Origin: Nematopogon swammerdamellus
Taxonomy: Eukaryota; Arthropoda; Insecta; Lepidoptera; Adelidae
Assembly: GCA_946902875.1 (NCBI GenBank)
Contig: OX336351.1
Coordinates: 372,001-436,000 of the forward strand
Direction: 5' to 3'
Length of the DNA: 64,000 nucleotides
How positions within the stretch are numbered: position 1 is the first letter of the stretch; each line of letters begins with the position of its first letter. This document shows positions 1 through 11,058 of this stretch, one piece after another. A program made the translations under genes and the position numbers. The notes beneath the pieces are model-generated. The model ran no database searches. It was not told the origin of the DNA and was given only the letters and a program-made list of their open reading frames with translations.

Positions 1-356
1 TCCGCCCACGCCCTGTGACATTTTCAATTATATCACGTGAGATTTCAACCTCTGAATATATTACCTAGGTATAAGTATCATATTCAGAGGTATCCCTACC
101 TGCTGGCTTTGGCCTTTCGAAATGTAGGTACATAACTAACACTTTGGCACAATTAATTGCGAATCGGATTGTCCTCCCTCGCTGATAGTCCGTCTTGTCC
201 GTCCGTCGTCGATTATCGTGATCCTATCACGGATAAAGAAGAAGAATTACAGAATTCCGCGAGATAATGTTAAGATTAGCGGAATCATAGAGTATAATCG
301 TGCTGCGCGCACGGGCCTTAGTGAATAATTTTTCTTAATATAAAAATAAACTTTAC
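1..356. other. Intron or 3' part of the peritrophin gene
   Basis: This stretch lies downstream (minus strand) of the splice donor at 355-356 and is AT-rich. I see no further exon that would finish the last chitin-binding domain. The missing part is presumably outside the window. Confidence 0.4.
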
Positions 357-1861
357 CTGGAGATCTCTGTTGAATGCCATCTGTGGCGGGCAAGAAGCCA
401 CCACCCTCTCGCCCCGTATGCAGTTGTAGAACTTGTTGCAGTCATCGTGCGGCACCAACCAGTGAATTTTGTGGTCGAGCGGGCAGCCGCTAGGGCCGAA
501 CTCGATCTCCACCTCTTCGGGAGCCGCTTCCTCCGGCTGTTCCGGGGCGGCACCGGGCGGGTTCCTGTTGGAGCAGTCCACGAACTCCGGCCATTCGCAG
601 GCCCAGGTGTCCACGCTGAACTGGAGATCGCTAGGGCACGTCTGGGTGATGGGTACTCCAGCTACGCACTGGTAGAATTGGTTGCAGTTCTCGTGGGCGA
701 TCAGCTCCTCGTCGTCCCGCTGTGAGCACTGAGCGTTTATTTCCGGAGCGGGTTCCTCAGGGGCTGGTTCCTCAGGTTCAGGCACTTCAGGGGAAGACTC
801 CTCAGGTGCGGGAACGTCGGGGACGCTGCCAGGGGGACTCCTGTCACTGCAATCTACGTGGTCTGGCCAGTCGCACTGCAAGGTCTTGCTGTTGAACATG
901 AGACCGGGCGGGCAGTATAGGGCGACGGGCACGGCGTAGCTGCACTTGTAGAATTGGTTGCATTTCTCGTGGGCTAACACCTTACCGTTGTCCCACTCTG
1001 AGCACTCGGGGGCGTCTATTTCCGGAACGGGTTGCTCAGGTTCAGGCACTTCAGGGGAAGATTCCTCAGGTGCGGGAACGTCGGGGACGCTGCCAGGGGG
1101 ACTCCTGTCACTGCAATCTACGTTGTCTGGCCAGTCGCACTGCAAGGTCTTGCTGTTGAACATGAGACCGGGCGGGCAGTATAGGGCGACGGGCACGGCG
1201 TAGCTGCACTTGTAGAATTGGTTGCATTTCTCGTGGGCTAACACCTTACCGTTGTCCCACTCTGAGCACTCGGGGGCGTCTATTTCCGGAACGGGTTGCT
1301 CAGGTTCAGGCACTTCAGGGGAAGATTCCTCAGGTGCGGGAACGTCGGGGACGCTGCCAGGGGGACTCCTGTCACTGCAATCTACGTTGTCTGGCCAGTC
1401 GCACTGCAAGGTCTTGCAGTTGAACATGAGACCGGGCGGGCAGTATAGGGCGACGGGCACGGCGTAGCTGCACTTGTAGAATTGGTTGCATTTCTCGTGG
1501 GCTAACACCTTCCCGTTGTCCCACTCTGAGCACTCGGGGGCGTCTATTTCCGGAACGGGTTGCTCAGGTTCAGTCACTTCAGGGGAAGATTCCTCAGGTG
1601 CGGGAACGTCGGGGACGCTGCCAGGGGGACTCCTGTCACTGCAATCTACGTTGTCTGGCCAGTCGCACTGCCAGGTCTTGCTATTGAACAAGAGACCGGA
1701 CTGGCATTCATACACGATAGGCTCGCCGTAGGTGCACTTGTAGAACCTATCACAGTTCTGGTGCGCCAACAGCATCTCCACGGTCCAGTCTTCGGGGCAG
1801 GGCTGTCCGGCGAGCGCGGACGCCGCGAGCAGGGTGAGGGTGACGATCAACAGTGACGCTC
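357..1861 (-). CDS. Peritrophin-type chitin-binding protein, main exon
   Basis: A secreted protein with repeated Peritrophin-A (CBM14) chitin-binding domains, expected in peritrophic matrix or cuticle. The exon opens at an acceptor (AG at 1862-1863) and codes for a hydrophobic signal sequence (SLLIVTLTLLAASALAG) followed by five complete six-cysteine domains and a sixth that is cut by the donor at 355-356 (CAG|GTAAAG). Numbering from the codon at 1850, the domains begin near residues 18, 106, 194, 282, 378 and 463. They are separated by Pro/Glu-rich linkers built of PEE, PEQP and PEV. Domains 2-4 are nearly identical 88-residue repeats. No ATG begins this exon; the start codon probably lies in a small upstream exon at 3304-3310. 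Domain 2 has Cys where its sisters have Ser (FNCKTL against FNSKTL), an odd seventh cysteine. The gene runs off the left edge. The family is clear; tissue and exact role are not. Confidence 0.88.
772..1725. repeat. 264-bp tandem coding repeats
   Basis: Near-identical units of 264 bp (88 codons) lie head to tail, with equivalent points at 958, 1222 and 1486. Each unit codes for one chitin-binding domain plus its linker. The very low divergence points to recent unequal exchange or gene conversion. Confidence 0.85.
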
Positions 1862-2089
1862 CTGAGGGATGAAATGTACATACCTATGAGTTTTTCTACT
1901 AAGTTATGTTGATATCAGCCTACCTAATTCGCAGTTAGGTAGGTGGAGGCCGCGCAGCGAAACTCCGCGACCGGGCGGCGCGGCGGAAACGATGCGAGTT
2001 GATTATAGCACGCAGCCTTTTCCCAGCGGCAAAGTTGTGCGTAGCCGGTAGCGTAGCACGTTCAATTCACCATACGTACATAAACTGTA

Positions 2090-2576
2090 CCCTTATCACG
2101 AGATTTAACCTACACCGCGTACTAAGCTATACCAGGCCTCACGCACTCTATGTACTTGCGCGCGCTAACTACCTACCGCCCGACGGGCCGCCGGCGGTCT
2201 ATTTCAGTGGTAATTCGTCAGCCGCGCGAAGTATACATGACGCTCGCCCACGCAACTGCGCGCTGCAAAGCAATAACCACTTTACACTCGATCGTTAAGG
2301 TTCATTTTCGCACGCAGCGATTGGCGACGTGAAGGAGTAGGCTATTAAAGTCCGAAGGTAGGAACATTTTCTATGGAGTGATTTATCTGTTACGAAGTAA
2401 CTATTAAGTAATCTGTGGCTATACGCCGTGCTCTCCGCATCATTTTGTATGGAGAAACGGAGCAGCGCCTCTAGTGATAGATTTGCGAACTTCGTTTCTC
2501 CATACAAAATGATGCGGAGAACCCGGCGCGGGGGGGTAGCGTAGTACGCGGTGTAGGTTAAATCTCGTGATAAGGG
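2090..2576. mobile_element. TIR element (MITE), TA target
   Basis: A 487-bp element with perfect 34-bp terminal inverted repeats (2090-2123 and 2543-2576; ends CCCTTATCACGAG) is flanked by TA on both sides. It has no coding capacity. It holds a 28-bp perfect hairpin and a segment (2130-2422) that recurs inverted at 56733-57030. It lies in the proposed first intron of the peritrophin gene. A TA target suggests the Tc1/mariner group. Confidence 0.7.
2432..2520. repeat. Perfect 28-bp stem hairpin
   Basis: 2432-2459 and 2493-2520 are exact reverse complements separated by a 33-nt loop. The fold resembles a pre-miRNA in size, but it is perfectly paired and lies inside a MITE. Confidence 0.8.
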
Positions 2577-2885
2577 TACTGGGTCACCATTTCATAACAT
2601 TACGCCATGTGGTACCTAGCTATCCACTTAATGGTCTAGTCTAGATGAAAGACGACAAATGAGGTGAAGCACGACCCCCACTCTACATTACTGGCACTAC
2701 TCGACCCCCACACCACCACAATACCTACGCGTATACCCTAAGTAGGTAGGTAGCCGTACAAACAAGTGGAGAAAAAGTAATTTTAGTTCTTAGGTGTAGA
2801 CATCTAATATGTATTTTTTTAATATCGTCCTAGTACATACATACACCCACTAGCTGTATCCAGACAATCGGGGTGAGCAGAGTAG

Positions 2886-2928
2886 TCGGTGTTGTGCGAC
2901 TCTGGTAAATTACAGCACAACACCGACC
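2886..2928. repeat. Short hairpin with a second copy at 52.2 kb
   Basis: GTCGGTGTTGTG and its reverse complement flank a 19-nt loop. The right half with its flank (AAATTACAGCACAACACCGA) recurs at about 52228-52252, so this is part of an interspersed repeat. Confidence 0.5.
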
Positions 2929-3040
2929 ACCACTTTTAACATAATACTTTGGACAAGAGGGTCCATTTTGACTGAAATAAAGCGATAATTAAATAACAAA
3001 TTAATTTATTAGTTCTTACTTGGGTCAGAATATTTTTTAT

Positions 3041-3290
3041 TTAATCCGGCTTGGATGGCTGAGTTAAGAGCCAGAGTGCTTCACGCAGCCAATAAGTATG
3101 GCTGAGCGAGCGCATGCTTCGTCAGCCAGAAGATCTGAGAAGGTGCCATGCCGGAGACTTGCTTTGGATTGCTAGTTAGATATACTACTGTTAGGACTAG
3201 AGGAGAATACAGCCTAGGCTGCTATGAAGCCATCTATCGGCCTGTACGTAGGTATCAACCCAGTCCACTAGAATTTGAGTAAGAGGCCAG
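3041..3290 (-). mobile_element. tRNA-derived SINE fragment
   Basis: A diverged, head-less copy of the family best seen at 58192-58585. It shares the blocks CCGGAGACTTGC, GGATTGCT and GGCTGCTATG in the same order. Confidence 0.6.
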
Positions 3291-3303
3291 CGCAACGACT
3301 CAC

Positions 3304-3310
3304 CTTCCAT
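3304..3310 (-). CDS. Putative first coding exon of the peritrophin gene
   Basis: On the minus strand ATG GAA G is followed directly by the strong donor GTGAGT (3298-3303). Joined to the acceptor at 1862-1863 it gives M-E-G-A-S-L-L-I-V, a complete signal peptide in the right phase. The inferred intron is about 1.44 kb and contains the MITE and SINE above. This is inference from splice signals and phase. Confidence 0.5.
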
Positions 3311-3367
3311 GCTGGATGTATTGCGGCAAGAGATCACTTCTAAAAGAAGCGAATTAGCAAATGTGCT

Positions 3368-3385
3368 GTTTTATACTCTTTTATA
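3368..3385 (-). promoter_or_regulatory. Two TATA boxes upstream of the peritrophin start
   Basis: TATAAAAG (3385-3378) and TATAAAAC (3375-3368) on the minus strand lie about 60-75 bp before the proposed ATG. This is compatible with transcription starting about 30 bp downstream. Confidence 0.5.
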
Positions 3386-3784
3386 GTAGAAGATAATGAT
3401 ATTAAACGATAAATACAAATCAAGATCGATCGATTAAATTGGATTGCCGGAATTCTTCTAATCAAATCGATGAGCCGCCGATAAGCGCGAAGTGAGCATC
3501 TAGTAACCCGATTAACTTTGATTTGTACCTGCGTGTCGATACTCGCAGTGCAAATGCAGTGCAACAAACAATAGGCATCAGTCAGGCACCTACTTATCTA
3601 CCCGTATTCCAAGGGTTCAACTGCGCTTCCCAGCTGCCCGTGCGCGTCGCGGAGTCGCGGACCGTTGCGTCCTGCGCCTGCGTCGGACCATTACTTACAC
3701 CGTGCGGCGACTTTCGCCCAGCTTTTTAGTTTCTGCAGCGCACGTGTGTATCCATCATGCAATCTAAAAATAAACCGAAGTGTG

Positions 3785-3925
3785 GGCGTGAATGGGCACC
3801 TGTCAGGCCGGCATGGCATTCGCAGCCCCTTCATACGACCGAATGTCCATGGGCGTCGTTTACCACCTTATGGGTGGCTCGGCGCCCCATGTCGCGCCTA
3901 CATCACCTACGTACGACACCTGTGA
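3785..3925 (+). mobile_element. CR1-like LINE 3' tail fragment
   Basis: It carries the 3'-terminal block GTGAATGGGCACCTGTCAGG, then CATGGCATTCGCA and the GTCCATGGGCGTCGTT segment, shared with the better copies at 13940-14575 and 38540-38660. Confidence 0.75.
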
Positions 3926-4067
3926 TGCCAGCAAAGTGTCCGAGTTGACAATGTCTGCTCTGTCTGACTGGTATGAAGAATTGCATGGGTGTGGTGTGCA
4001 CATTGACAATAAGTCTTATTGTCCATGGGTGTGCACATTAGTGCAGGCGTGCGTGCGTGCATGCCAC

Positions 4068-4153
4068 ACAAAAAACTGTTTAAAAAACATTGCACCGACT
4101 TCAAAAAACAACTAGAACTGAAAAGTGTTAAATAATATTTTGATTCATATTCG
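4068..4153. repeat. Left arm of an inverted-repeat MITE
   Basis: This segment is the reverse complement of about 9487-9570 (shared TTAACACTTTTCAGTTCTAG and TTGTTTTTTGAAGTCG). The two arms bracket the SINE and LTR element between them, which were therefore inserted later. Confidence 0.65.
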
Positions 4154-4159
4154 GACCCT

Positions 4160-4268
4160 TGAGTTGAAGGCGGTTTTTTTATGTAATCCAGTATGGGTGC
4201 GTGGCTGAGTGGGAGGGGCCAAAGCGCATGCTCTGACCAGCCAATATCACCTCCGAGAAGGTAGGTGC
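4160..4268 (-). mobile_element. tRNA-derived SINE, 3' part (split)
   Basis: The first part of a SINE copy interrupted by the LTR element. It resumes at 9206, with GTGC duplicated at 4265-4268 and 9206-9209. Confidence 0.8.
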
Positions 4269-6009
4269 TGTGATGGTTCAGTAATTATTTTATAAATAAT
4301 TTCTGACTTCACGGTCATCGTGTGCATATCAGGTACTTAGAAGGGTAGAGCCAGGGGGTGGGAAGCTGTCGGGGCGGGGGGGCGTTGTCAACGGAGGCGT
4401 GAGGACGCGACGCGGCGGTTAGTCAGGCTAGGCGAGAGATGAGGTAGGGAGCGCGCGCGCCCCCGCGATCGTTTGTTAATTTATAACGAGTAATTTTTAA
4501 GCCAAGACAATGGCTTTATCGGTGGAATAAGGCGAGACAGATAGACCGGTGACTAGAACAGTGAAAGTGCAGTGTTTGTGATAATCAGGCGCGCCTGTTG
4601 AACTAAACTATAACTGCGTATACAGTGAGCGAAGCAGCCGAACGGACAATAGAAGAATGTGGCGCGAAAGGCGCTAGGCAGGGCCGGACAAGACGGATGA
4701 GTACCGCATGGACAATTACCGAATAAATTTCTAATTTATAACACTTTTATCTATTATAACTTGATTCTCTCCATTATAGGTGGTTTATATGTAATCGTAT
4801 TTGTTCGGAATTAGTTGTAAGGGTAATTAAATGTTTGTAGGAGTGGAAGGTTCCCTCGGCTTTAAACGACTAGGTATATTTGGAAGTTTCCCACAGGCCG
4901 TGTTTCTACGTGGATACGTACATAGTGTGTAAGGAGGAGCCTGCGTGCTTATTATTACGAACGAGACACAAGCAACAGCACCGGAAGGAATCAGTTGGTG
5001 ACCAACAGATTCTCTCTCACGGAGGCGACGGAATACGATAATTTATATACACAGGAGCGGCTTGGAGACCTACAGTTTAGCCGTTTCGGATGCTGCGCGA
5101 CACGTAATTCTGTATATGACAATGACGTTTGGACTTGTAGTTTAGAAACTGGGTTGTGGGTAAATATTAGCCTTAGGTTGGCGATTCCGAGGGTTTTATG
5201 TCTGCCGAGACGCTGCTTCGGCCTGTCATTTCATCTCAGAACTGATGATAGACTGAAGCCCGGATTGGGAGTAATTATCATTCTCTGATTCAAGAACTTT
5301 AGACTAGCATAGGTGAGTTAGTGTCAATGTAGCCAGAACAGGACTATATTACATGCGAACGATCTGGTGTTGTCGTTTGGAGTGTCCATCTAAGCACTGC
5401 GCTTTGGGCGGGAATGCTGGACGTCGTAAGTTTTATTACTTTGTTCAATGTTGCAATGACAGGTGGGATTATCTAGGTCTCGGGGAGGGGACGAGACGGA
5501 CATAAAGACGTTAGGATTTAACCGTTAGTTATTACTTTAGCTTCACGTGAAGACTGGTAGGTAGGCGTCTTTCCTTATGTGACAGTAACTTGTCTCCGAA
5601 CTATGAAACGTCATCACTCATGTAATAAATATCCTCAAGTACAATTAATCATATCTCTATAAAATAAAATAATTTCTATCGGTGACAGGTTATTACGTTA
5701 CATAATAATCTGCAGTGCCTCTTCGTGGCGAGGGACATCAGCCGGTGGCACTTTATTCGCATAATCGGGATCAAGGTGATTTACTGTTCGGTTGCATCTA
5801 ATTATATGGTAATATAGCAACGAGGGATATCCCGGTATAACGAACACGGTGCCATGGGACTAAACTGTCGTAGGGACTCGTCTCTTAATGTCTTCACACC
5901 ACTATAACGATCACAGCCAAAATTAACATTTTCTCATTTTTATTTTAATCGAAAGGGCGTCTTCCCTTTCCCGCGTTGAAAGCGAGGGTCCGGGGGTGCT
6001 ACTATCGCA
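4269..6009. repeat. 5' LTR
   Basis: 1741 bp, starting TGTGATGGTTCAG and ending GCTACTATCGCA. It holds a 97-codon open frame at 4995-5288 that also occurs in the 3' LTR and shows no recognisable domain. Confidence 0.93.
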
Positions 6010-7464
6010 GTGGTGTCCGTTCCCAGTATTTAGCTAGACATGGGTCAATCTAATCAAAACAAATAAAATTAAATTAGTTTGATGCAGGCTAAAAAAGAAT
6101 TTGGTTTACTATTCACAACAATAAAGGGTTCTTAAAAAAGACATTCCAAACGAGTCCCAACGGCAGAGTGGTTTAGTATTATATTTTAGAAATTACCATA
6201 TAAGAGATAATTTATTAGTAATAAGTACTATAAAATTAAATTAACGGTGGAAGTCAGAGTGCGCCCCTGCCCTGACTAGTTAGGCAGGACGGACGGGCGG
6301 TGCATGGTCGGCCGCCACATGTGCAGAATCTCGGGCGGCGACGGGGCTAGCTAGACCCACCCATCGTAGGTACCTCTGCGCTCGGCCGAGGGTCGAATTT
6401 TTTGTAATGTTACGTCTGGGGGAGGTATGGACGTGCAGTTTAGAGTATTATTATTATTAGTTACTATCTTGTTGAATTATTGTAAAATAATTATTTTAAG
6501 ATTGTACTAGTAGATTCATATTACAGATAATAATATGTCATTAGAGTTATTAATTAACCGGTTTGAATTAGTAATTAGTAATTAATTAAAATAGTTGGTC
6601 GACAGTACGCCAATTTTTTCATTTGCTTTAGACATAGATAAGTAGTGAATTAATAATATAGGTTTTGTGAGGAAGGAGGTCGAAAAATATAATCGGCATT
6701 AGGCAACATAGATAATAATATTACGATTGTTTAGTAGCGTTGTTTTATATATGATTAGGTATTAATTAACGTAATTGAGTCGACCGTCCGACTGACAGTA
6801 AGCCTATATTATACTTAAATACTTAGGCATAGTTTCATATAGGTATTATATTTAGGTAGGTATAGTTAAGTAGATAAGTATTAATAAGAAAACATAGAGG
6901 CTTAATTCGAAAGTAAAATACGGTTGAAAAACACAGTTTAACATAATTTTTAAATAGTTACTTATAAGGAGGGTTTTTTTTTTACAGGTTATACTACGTA
7001 GGTAATTCGCGAACATTACGTTTTCCAGGCGGCTTATTTTACTTAGCACATAGTTGTGTATAAAGTTATGTGTATTCAATAGTCTTAAGCGGATATTTCT
7101 TCAGCTCTGACATGGCACCCAGTACCCAGCTGGGAGGGATGGGACCCTACAGTTACGGTTGGGGGCTGCATTGTTTAGTCGACGCTCGGCAAATGTTTAT
7201 TGCGGCGGGCTCTATTAGACAATAGCAATACAATGTAGGAACGAGATCGATGTCTCAGAAAGGGCCGCGGAAAAAAAAGGGCCTATCTATGATGTTTGAT
7301 GTCGAACTCTGGCGGCGGGAAGAGTTCCTTGCGGTGGGTGAACGGTCGGCCTGAGACTTCGCTGCAAGCAGGGAAGTACGCTAGGGAAGTTATATTTAGA
7401 TTTCACTTCTGAGTGCAATACGCTTGGGAAGCTTTGCATCAGTCTTGAAAATCTCGGGGAGGAC

Positions 7465-9205
7465 TGTGATGGTTCAGTAATTATTTTATAAATAATTTCT
7501 GACTTCACGGTCATCGTGTGCATATCAGGTACTTAGAAGGGTAGAGCCAGGGGGTGGGAAGCTGTCGGGGCGGGGGGGCGTTGTCAACGGAGGCGTGAGG
7601 ACGCGACGCGGCGGTTAGTCAGGCTAGGCGAGAGATGAGGTAGGGAGCGCGCGCGCCCCCGCGATCGTTTGTTAATTTATAACGAGTAATTTTTAAGCCA
7701 AGACAATGGCTTTATCGGTGGAATAAGGCGAGACAGATAGACCGGTGACTAGAACAGTGAAAGTGCAGTGTTTGTGATAATCAGGCGCGCCTGTTGAACT
7801 AAACTATAACTGCGTATACAGTGAGCGAAGCAGCCGAACGGACAATAGAAGAATGTGGCGCGAAAGGCGCTAGGCAGGGCCGGACAAGACGGATGAGTAC
7901 CGCATGGACAATTACCGAATAAATTTCTAATTTATAACACTTTTATCTATTATAACTTGATTCTCTCCATTATAGGTGGTTTATATGTAATCGTATTTGT
8001 TCGGAATTAGTTGTAAGGGTAATTAAATGTTTGTAGGAGTGGAAGGTTCCCTCGGCTTTAAACGACTAGGTATATTTGGAAGTTTCCCACAGGCCGTGTT
8101 TCTACGTGGATACGTACATAGTGTGTAAGGAGGAGCCTGCGTGCTTATTATTACGAACGAGACACAAGCAACAGCACCGGAAGGAATCAGTTGGTGACCA
8201 ACAGATTCTCTCTCACGGAGGCGACGGAATACGATAATTTATATACACAGGAGCGGCTTGGAGACCTACAGTTTAGCCGTTTCGGATGCTGCGCGACACG
8301 TAATTCTGTATATGACAATGACGTTTGGACTTGTAGTTTAGAAACTGGGTTGTGGGTAAATATTAGCCTTAGGTTGGCGATTCCGAGGGTTTTATGTCTG
8401 CCGAGACGCTGCTTCGGCCTGTCATTTCATCTCAGAACTGATGATAGACTGAAGCCCGGATTGGGAGTAATTATCATTCTCTGATTCAAGAACTTTAGAC
8501 TAGCATAGGTGAGTTAGTGTCAATGTAGCCAGAACAGGACTATATTACATGCGAACGATCTGGTGTTGTCGTTTGGAGTGTCCATCTAAGCACTGCGCTT
8601 TGGGCGGGAATGCTGGACGTCGTAAGTTTTATTACTTTGTTCAATGTTGCAATGACAGGTGGGATTATCTAGGTCTCGGGGAGGGGACGAGACGGACATA
8701 AAGACGTTAGGATTTAACCGTTAGTTATTACTTTAGCTTCACGTGAAGACTGGTAGGTAGGCGTCTTTCCTTATGTGACAGTAACTTGTCTCCGAACTAT
8801 GAAACGTCATCACTCATGTAATAAATATCCTCAAGTACAATTAATCATATCTCTATAAAATAAAATAATTTCTATCGGTGACAGGTTATTACGTTACATA
8901 ATAATCTGCAGTGCCTCTTCGTGGCGAGGGACATCAGCCGGTGGCACTTTATTCGCATAATCGGGATCAAGGTGATTTACTGTTCGGTTGCATCTAATTA
9001 TATGGTAATATAGCAACGAGGGATATCCCGGTATAACGAACACGGTGCCATGGGACTAAACTGTCGTAGGGACTCGTCTCTTAATGTCTTCACACCACTA
9101 TAACGATCACAGCCAAAATTAACATTTTCTCATTTTTATTTTAATCGAAAGGGCGTCTTCCCTTTCCCGCGTTGAAAGCGAGGGTCCGGGGGTGCTACTA
9201 TCGCA
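7465..9205. repeat. 3' LTR
   Basis: It appears identical to the 5' LTR, offset by 3196 bp, and is followed by the target duplication GTGC. Confidence 0.93.
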
Positions 9206-9450
9206 GTGCCATACCGGAGACTTCCCTGAATTGCTGGCTATACTGGACTAGAGGAGAACACAACCGAGGCTGCTATGCGGCCATCTTACATCCAGTACGG
9301 TGGTACCAACCCAATCGGCTACAATTTGAGCCTACCACCTAGTAAGGGGCAAGGGAAGGAACCTACAGTTTTTCACCGGTTCCGAACGGCTGCACGTAAA
9401 TTTTTTCGTCAGAAAAAACCCATTGGTACACGCCGACCGGATTCGAAATA
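9206..9450 (-). mobile_element. tRNA-derived SINE, remainder of the split copy
   Basis: Continues the SINE from 4268 (CCATACCGGAGACTTCC onward) up to a truncated B-box-like GGATTCGAA near 9439. The A-box end is missing. Confidence 0.8.
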
Positions 9451-9486
9451 AATAAATAAATATCAATTTTCAGGTGTGCTTTTGAG

Positions 9487-9640
9487 TCCGAATATGAATA
9501 AAAATATTATTTAACACTTTTCAGTTCTAGTTGTTTTTTGAAGTCGATGCAATGTGTTTTTAAAACAGTTTTTATTTCATTCTTTTTAGTAATATTACAT
9601 AAAAAAGAATAATCGAAATCGAATAATCGAAGTCGGTTGA
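9487..9640. repeat. Right arm of the inverted-repeat MITE
   Basis: Pairs with 4068-4153. The continuation (TTATTTCATTCTTTTTAGTA and repeated AATCGAA) recurs at 12690-12800. Confidence 0.6.
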
Positions 9641-9817
9641 AGTGGTACAGAATTATTCGCCATGTGTTAAATACATCGGCATTCGGCACCTCAATACTAC
9701 ACTGCAACAACTCCGAAATGGACAAATGTCTGGAAATTGCTTTGGAAACAGAGGGACATACATATTTTGTCACATTATGTGTGAGGGTTCTTTGGAACTA
9801 AGTGCTTTATTGAACTT

Positions 9818-10195
9818 GTCAGCCTCGATAGCTCAGTGGTGCAGACAGTCAACTGTCGCTATTGCAACGCTGGGTGCGGTCAGTACTTGGATGGGTGACC
9901 GCTGACCGTTGGAGGCTGACCGAGGTTCGGATTCCTCGTAAAACTGTAGGTCCCTTCCCTCCTAATCTTACTTGGTGGTAGGGTTTAACCCGCCCGGGTT
10001 GGTACCACCGCACTAAATGAAACGTCGGTCGAAACGGCTATGTAAATAGTTTGTGTTTTCCGACCAGTTTAGTGTAGCCGGCACGATCAAAGGGAGAAGC
10101 ACTGACATGGCACCTAGTTCACCCGGTGTTATGGGCTGACATCACGGACGTTGTAGGTGATGTAGCCAACCGTGTCAGTTTCCATAAAAAAAAAA
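9818..10195 (+). mobile_element. tRNA/5S-type composite SINE, copy 1
   Basis: The head starts GCCTCGATAGCTCAGTGG (a tRNA-like A box) and continues into GGTCAGTACTTGGATGGGTG ACCGC, the internal control region of 5S rRNA, then GAGGTTCGGATTCC. The body runs to GTGTCAGTTTCCATA and an A-rich tail. The body and tail are shared with copies at 11502 and 56118 and with tails at 51086, 53363 and 60812. Confidence 0.88.
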
Positions 10196-10204
10196 AACAA
10201 AAAA

Positions 10205-10560
10205 AATGCTTTCGAAGACAAATCCAACGAGCCCAAACACGATGGGCTTATCATGTTTAGTTTAGGAGTTCCTTCCTATTGCTTCCTTCCGGCTCTATCA
10301 TCAGGACCCTGGAAATCATATATGACTAAAGTACTTGCGAAGACAAATCCAAGGAGCCCCAACACGGTGGATTTATCATGTGTGGTTTAGGAGTTCCTAT
10401 GGCTTCATTCCGTCTCCATCATCAGGACCCTGGACATCATATATGACAAGAGTACTTGCGAAGACAAATCCAACGAGCCCAAACACGATGGGCTTGACAT
10501 GTGTAGTTTAGGAGTTCCTATGGCTTCCTTCCGGCTCCATCATCAGAACCCAACTAACAA
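10205..10560. repeat. Three tandem units of 121-125 bp
   Basis: GAAGACAAATCCAA begins units at 10214, 10339 and 10460. Each unit contains TTTAGGAGTTCCT and CATCATCAG. A lone further unit lies at 12361-12450. Confidence 0.8.
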
Positions 10561-10833
10561 ACTAACAAAGTCACCCGAGGATCTGCTGAGGCGTCATGTA
10601 GCCCTAGCCGATACGCGTCTTTTGAGCCTTCAACCACTCGCGTAGCCCCAAAACTCGCGACACCAGGACGATTTCACACTCTTAGCGAAAATGGGGGGCT
10701 ATACTGAAGCGATCGAAAAAACATTTTCAATGATGATAATAATATAATGTTCTTGATAATAATGTTGCCAAAATTGCTTAGTATGGCTGTGAGAATCGAT
10801 GGCTGTGAGCTCATCTGAAACACGTAAGTAGTT

Positions 10834-11058
10834 AGAGTGTTTTCATTTTATGAAGGCACGAGGGGTGCGAGGTAGGAAGTGGTGCGAAAGGCGTCCGCGC
10901 GGAGCTCAGTAGAGAACGAACTCGGTGCCAGGTCGGTACACACGTTCTACACGTCTCGCCGCGTCGCTCCGTCGAACCGAGTCGTTCCCCACTGAGCTCC
11001 GCGCGGTCTCACACCACTTCCTACCTCATACCCCTCGTGCCTTCGTGAACACTCTAAA
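10834..11058. mobile_element. Palindromic MITE
   Basis: Arms of about 75-80 bp share GAAGGCACGAGGGGT, GAGGTAGGAAGTGGTG and GCGCGGAGCTCAGT in inverted order around a loop of about 70 bp. There is no coding sequence. Confidence 0.75.

Larger units (their letters stand above)
4269..9205. mobile_element. Young non-autonomous LTR retrotransposon
   Basis: A 4937-bp element with two LTRs of exactly 1741 bp (4269-6009 and 7465-9205) that begin TG and end CA. It is flanked by the 4-bp duplication GTGC and inserted in a SINE. The 1455-bp interior (6010-7464) is AT-rich and has no gag or pol reading frame, so it must be mobilised in trans. A candidate primer-binding site (TGGTGTCCGTTCCCAG) begins 1 nt after the 5' LTR, and a purine-rich tract (GGGGAGGAC) precedes the 3' LTR. 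I saw no difference between the LTRs, so insertion is recent. The parent superfamily cannot be told without coding sequence. Confidence 0.93.

Noticed and set aside
4995..5288. 97-codon open frame as a gene
   Set aside because: It lies inside an LTR, is duplicated exactly at 8191-8484 and has no recognisable domain.
9826..9910. A 5S rRNA gene
   Set aside because: Only the internal control region resembles 5S rRNA. The ends are tRNA-like and the rest is a SINE body with an A-rich tail, present in several copies.
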